From positions 3,599,945-3,663,944 of the forward strand of contig NW_027413960.1 in assembly GCF_048773025.1 (NCBI RefSeq): a stretch of DNA of 64,000 nucleotides. The letters are read 5' to 3'. Positions 61,001-64,000 of this stretch are shown here, one piece after another. The stretch is from Camelus bactrianus. Taxonomy: Eukaryota > Chordata > Mammalia > Artiodactyla > Camelidae. The stretch's first letter is position 1, and each line of letters begins with the position of its first letter. The notes below the pieces were generated by a model. That model did not search any database. It was not told the DNA's origin and worked only from the letters and a program-made list of their open reading frames with translations. The translations under genes and the position numbers were made by a program.

Positions 61001-61630
61001 CTGAGCATGTGGAGAGACGTTCGTTCATCTAGTACAAAGGGAACGGGTTGCAGGAGAAACTTTTCCTCTGGTTTCTCAGTCTGTTTCCTAGTGCCGGTTT
61101 GAAGTTCCTGCAGTTTTCACTGCAAAACCGGGTTGGAGCTAGTACCTCCCCATAAATATGTATGGAGTGGAGTTTGCAACTGAAGAGAAACTTTGTGTTC
61201 CCAACAAGCTAGGTGAAGGACGGCTTTCACACACACTTATCTGTCAGATCTGAGCAAGTGGAGAGACGTTCGTTCATCTAGCACAAAGGGAACGGGTTGC
61301 TGGAGAAACTTTTACTCTGGATTCTCAGTCTGTTTCCTAGTGCTGGTTTGAAGTTCCTGCAGTTTTCACTGTAAAACCGAGTTGGAGCTAGTACCTCCCC
61401 ATATATATGTATGGAGTGGAGTTTGCAACTGAAGAGAAACTTTGTGTTCCCAACAAGCTAGGTGAAGGACGGCTTTCACACACACTAATCTCTCAGAACT
61501 GAGCATGTGGAGAGACGTTCGTTCATCTAGCACAAAGGGAACGGGTTGCAGGAGAAACTTTTACTCTGGTTTCTCAGTCTGTTTCCTAGTGCCGGTTTGA
61601 ATTTCCTGCAGTTTTCACTGTAAAACCGGG
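58048..61630 (+). repeat. copy of the 51.3-53.4 kb region with extra monomers
   Basis: 58,048-59,314 matches 51,328-52,594 at an offset of 6720/6719, with ACGGGAAAG at 58,548. 59,813 to about 60,640 matches 52,595-53,416 at 7218/7219. The monomers at 59,315-59,812 are of the kind found at 48.3-48.8 kb. Another four monomers (about 60.7-61.6 kb) precede the point where the 8214-bp match starts. One-base deletions lie near 58,073 (GAAGTTTTACTC) and 60,811 (GAAATTTTACTC). Confidence 0.78.
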
Positions 61631-64000
61631 TTGGAGCTAGTACCTCCCCATATATATGTATGGGGTGGAGTTTGCTACTGAAGAGAAACTTTGTGTTCCC
61701 ATCAAGCTAGGTGAAGGACGGCTTTCACACACACTTATATCTCAGAACTGAGCGTGTGGAGAGACGTTCGTTCATCTAGCACAAAGGGAACTGTTTGCAG
61801 GAGAAATTTTTACTCTGGTTTCTCTGTCTGTTTCCTAGTGCAGGTTTGAAGTTCCTGCAGTTTTCACTGTAAAACCGAGTTGGAGCTAGTACCTCCCCAT
61901 ATATATGTATGGAGTGGAGTTTGCAACTGAAGAGAAACTTTGTGTTCCCAACAAGCTAGGTGAAGGACGGCTTTCACACACACTTATCTCTCAGAACTGA
62001 GCATGTGGAGAGACGTTCGTTCATCTAGCACAAAGGGAACGGGTTGCAGGAGAAACTATTCCTCTGGTTTCTCAGTCTGTTTCCTAGTGCCGGTTTGAAA
62101 TTCCTGCAGTTTTCACTGTAAAACCGGGTTGGAGCTAGTACCTCCCCATAAATATGTATGGAGTGGAGTTTGCAACTGAAGAGAAACTTTGTGTTCCCAA
62201 CAAGCTAGGTGAAGGACGGCTTTAACACACACTTATCTCTCAGAACTGAGCATGTGGAGAGACGTTCGTTCATCTAGCACAAAGGGAACGGGTTGCAGGA
62301 GAAAATTTTACTCTGATTTCTCAGTCTGTTTCCTAGTGCTGGTTTGAAGTTCCTGCAGTTTTCACTGTAAAACCGAGTTGGAGCTAGTACCTCCCCATAT
62401 ATATGTATGGAGTGGAGTTTGCAACTGAAGAGAAACTTCGTGTTCCCAACAAGCTAGGTGAAGGACGGCTTTCACACACACTTATCTGTCAGAACTGAGC
62501 ATGTGGAGAGACGTTCGTTCATCTAGCACAAAGGGAACGGGTTGCAGGAGAAACTTTTACTCTGGTTTCTCAGTCTGTTTCCTAGTGCTGGTTTGAAGTT
62601 CCTGCAGTTTTCACTGTAAAACCGAGTTGGAGCTAGTACCTCCCCATATATATGTATGGAGTGGAGTTTGCAACTGAAGAGAAACTTTGGGTTCCCAACA
62701 AGCTAGGTGAAGGACGGCTTTCACACACACTTATCTCTCAGAACTGAGCATGTGGAGAGACGTTCGTTCATCTAGCACAAATGGAACGGGTTGCAGGAGA
62801 AACTTTTACTCTGGTTTCTCAGTCTGTTTCCTAGTGCCGGTTTGAAGTTCCTGCAGTTTTCATGTAAAACCGTGTTGGAGCTAGTACCTCCCCATAAATA
62901 TGTATGGAGTGGAGTTTGCAACTGAAGAGAAACTTTGTGTTCCCAACAAGCTAGGTGAAGAACGGCTTTCACACACACTTTTCTCTCAGAACTGAGCATG
63001 TGGAGAGACGTTCGTTCATCTAGCACAAAGGGAACGGGTTGCAGGAGAAGCTTTTACTCTGGTTTCTCAGTCTTTTTCCTAGTGCCGATTTGAAGTTCCT
63101 GCAGTTTTCACTGTAAAACCGAGTTGGAGCTAGTACCTCCCCATATATATGTATGGAGTGGAGTTTGCTACTGAAGAGAAACTTTGTGTTCTCCACAAGC
63201 TAGGTGAAGGACGGCTTTCACACACACTTATCTCTCAGAACTGAGCGTGTGGAGAGACTTTCGTTCATCTAGCACAAAGGGAACGGGTTGCAGGAGAAAC
63301 TTTTCCTCTGGTTTCTCAGTATGTTTCCTAGTGCCGGTTTGAAGTTCCTGCAGTTTTCACTGTAAAACCGAGTTGGAGCTTGTACTTCCCCATATATATG
63401 TATGGAGTGGAGTTTGTAACTGAAGAGAAACTTTGTGTTCCCAACAAGCTAGGTGAAGGACGGCTTTCACACACAAATATCTGTCAGATCTGAGCATGTG
63501 GAGAGACGTTCGTTCATCTAGCACAAATGGAACGGGTTGCAGGACAAACTTTTACTCTGGTTTCTCAGTCAGTTTCCTAGTGCCGATTTGAAGTTCCTGC
63601 AGTTTTCACTGTAAAACCGAGTTGGAGCTAGTACCTCCCCATAAATATGTATGGAGTGGAGTTTGCAACTGAAGAGAAACTTTGTGTTCCCAACAAGCTA
63701 GGTGAAGGACGGCTTTCACACACACTTATCTCTCAGAACTGAGCATGTGGAGAGACGTTCGTTCATCTAGCCCAAAGGGAACGGGTTGCAGGAGAAACTT
63801 TTACTCTGGTTTCTCAGTCTGTTTCCTAGTGCCGGTTTGAATTTCCTGCAGTTTTCACTGTAAAACCGGGTTGGAGCTAGTACCTCCCCATAAATATGTA
63901 TGGAGTGGAGTTTGCAACTGAAGAGAAACTTTGTGTTCCCAACAAGCTAGGTGAAGAACGGCTTTCACACACACTTTTCTCTCAGAACTGAGCATGTGGA
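61631..64000 (+). repeat. segment repeated from 53.4-55.8 kb, right copy
   Basis: Right-hand partner of 53,417-55,786 at an offset of 8214 bp, still matching at the last base of the window. Most differences are single substitutions, for example AGTATG at 63,31x against CGTATG at 55,10x in the CTC.GTATGTTTCC block. Confidence 0.83.

Larger units (their letters stand above)
1..64000 (+). repeat. 249-bp tandem satellite array filling the window
   Basis: The same sequence recurs every 249 bp from the first base to the last, about 257 times, always head to tail on the same strand. The CTGCAG site, for example, is at 122-127, then 371-376, and so on. There is no unique interval, no inverted segment and no inserted element. 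The array runs off both window edges, so its true length is unknown. Such length and homogeneity are typical of eukaryotic centromeric or pericentromeric satellite DNA; that assignment is inference. I do not recognise the family by sequence. No stretch codes for a plausible protein, because stop codons recur every monomer. Every interval without a gene (all of the window) is satellite. Confidence 0.98.

Noticed and set aside
43-63026. About 26 open frames of 60-84 codons on both strands, falling into a few near-identical families
   Set aside because: Each lies within, or spans just one, satellite monomer and recurs at multiples of 249 bp. Their ends are set by stops present in every monomer. 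No domain, signal peptide or codon bias is visible, so they are by-products of the repeat.
1-64000. CRISPR array
   Set aside because: The repeat is 249 bp with no unique spacers and no cas genes; all intervals between conserved words are themselves repeated.
1-64000. Primate alpha satellite or another textbook satellite
   Set aside because: The unit length (249, not 171 bp) and the sequence do not fit alpha satellite, and I recognise no other described family. Only a database search can settle this.
1-64000. Transposon, retroelement, rDNA or tRNA inserted in the array
   Set aside because: I saw no interruption of the 249-bp phase other than 1-2 bp deletions and no terminal repeats, poly-A tails or RNA-gene motifs.

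Overview
The whole 64 kb is one uninterrupted tandem satellite array. A monomer of 249 bp is repeated head to tail about 257 times, always in the same orientation. I found no gene, RNA gene, transposon, CRISPR array, or unique spacer anywhere in it. A consensus monomer read by eye has 113 G+C in 249 bases (45%), 6 CpG sites and one PstI hexamer (CTGCAG). The scale, homogeneity and nested higher-order structure point to eukaryotic centromeric or other constitutive heterochromatin, presumably from a long-read assembly. I do not recognise the satellite family and cannot name the taxon.

The information lies in how diagnostic monomer variants are ordered. The same variants recur in the same order at long range, so the array is a set of nested higher-order repeats (HORs) made by repeated segmental duplication in register with the monomer. 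From left to right: 1-6.5 kb holds two diverged copies of a roughly 17-monomer block, the first containing an apparently perfect 994-bp (4-monomer) duplication. 6.5-12.1 kb is an 11-monomer unit in two copies (2738 bp). 12.8-16.6 kb is a 5-monomer unit in about three copies (1245 bp). 19.0-36.2 kb is a 33-monomer unit (8214 bp) followed by a second copy enlarged to 36 monomers. 36.2-39.5 kb carries a 7-monomer duplication. 39.5-42.5 kb is a 6-monomer pair (1494 bp). 42.1-45.7 kb carries a 10-monomer-offset duplication. 43.4-52.6 kb is an 18-monomer unit followed by a 17-monomer copy and the start of a third. 52.6-64 kb is a mosaic in which 53.4-55.8 kb matches 61.6-64.0 kb at an offset of 8214 bp, running out of the window.

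Monomer length is very stable. Across 235 monomers between the first and last occurrence of one marker variant, only 18 bases are lost, all accounted for by 1-2 bp deletions I could locate. Copy-number change of whole monomers is therefore the dominant way this array changes length. The monomer is rich in short dyad symmetries and has one hypervariable dinucleotide. The short open frames (60-84 codons) are by-products of a repeat length divisible by three and are not annotated as genes.
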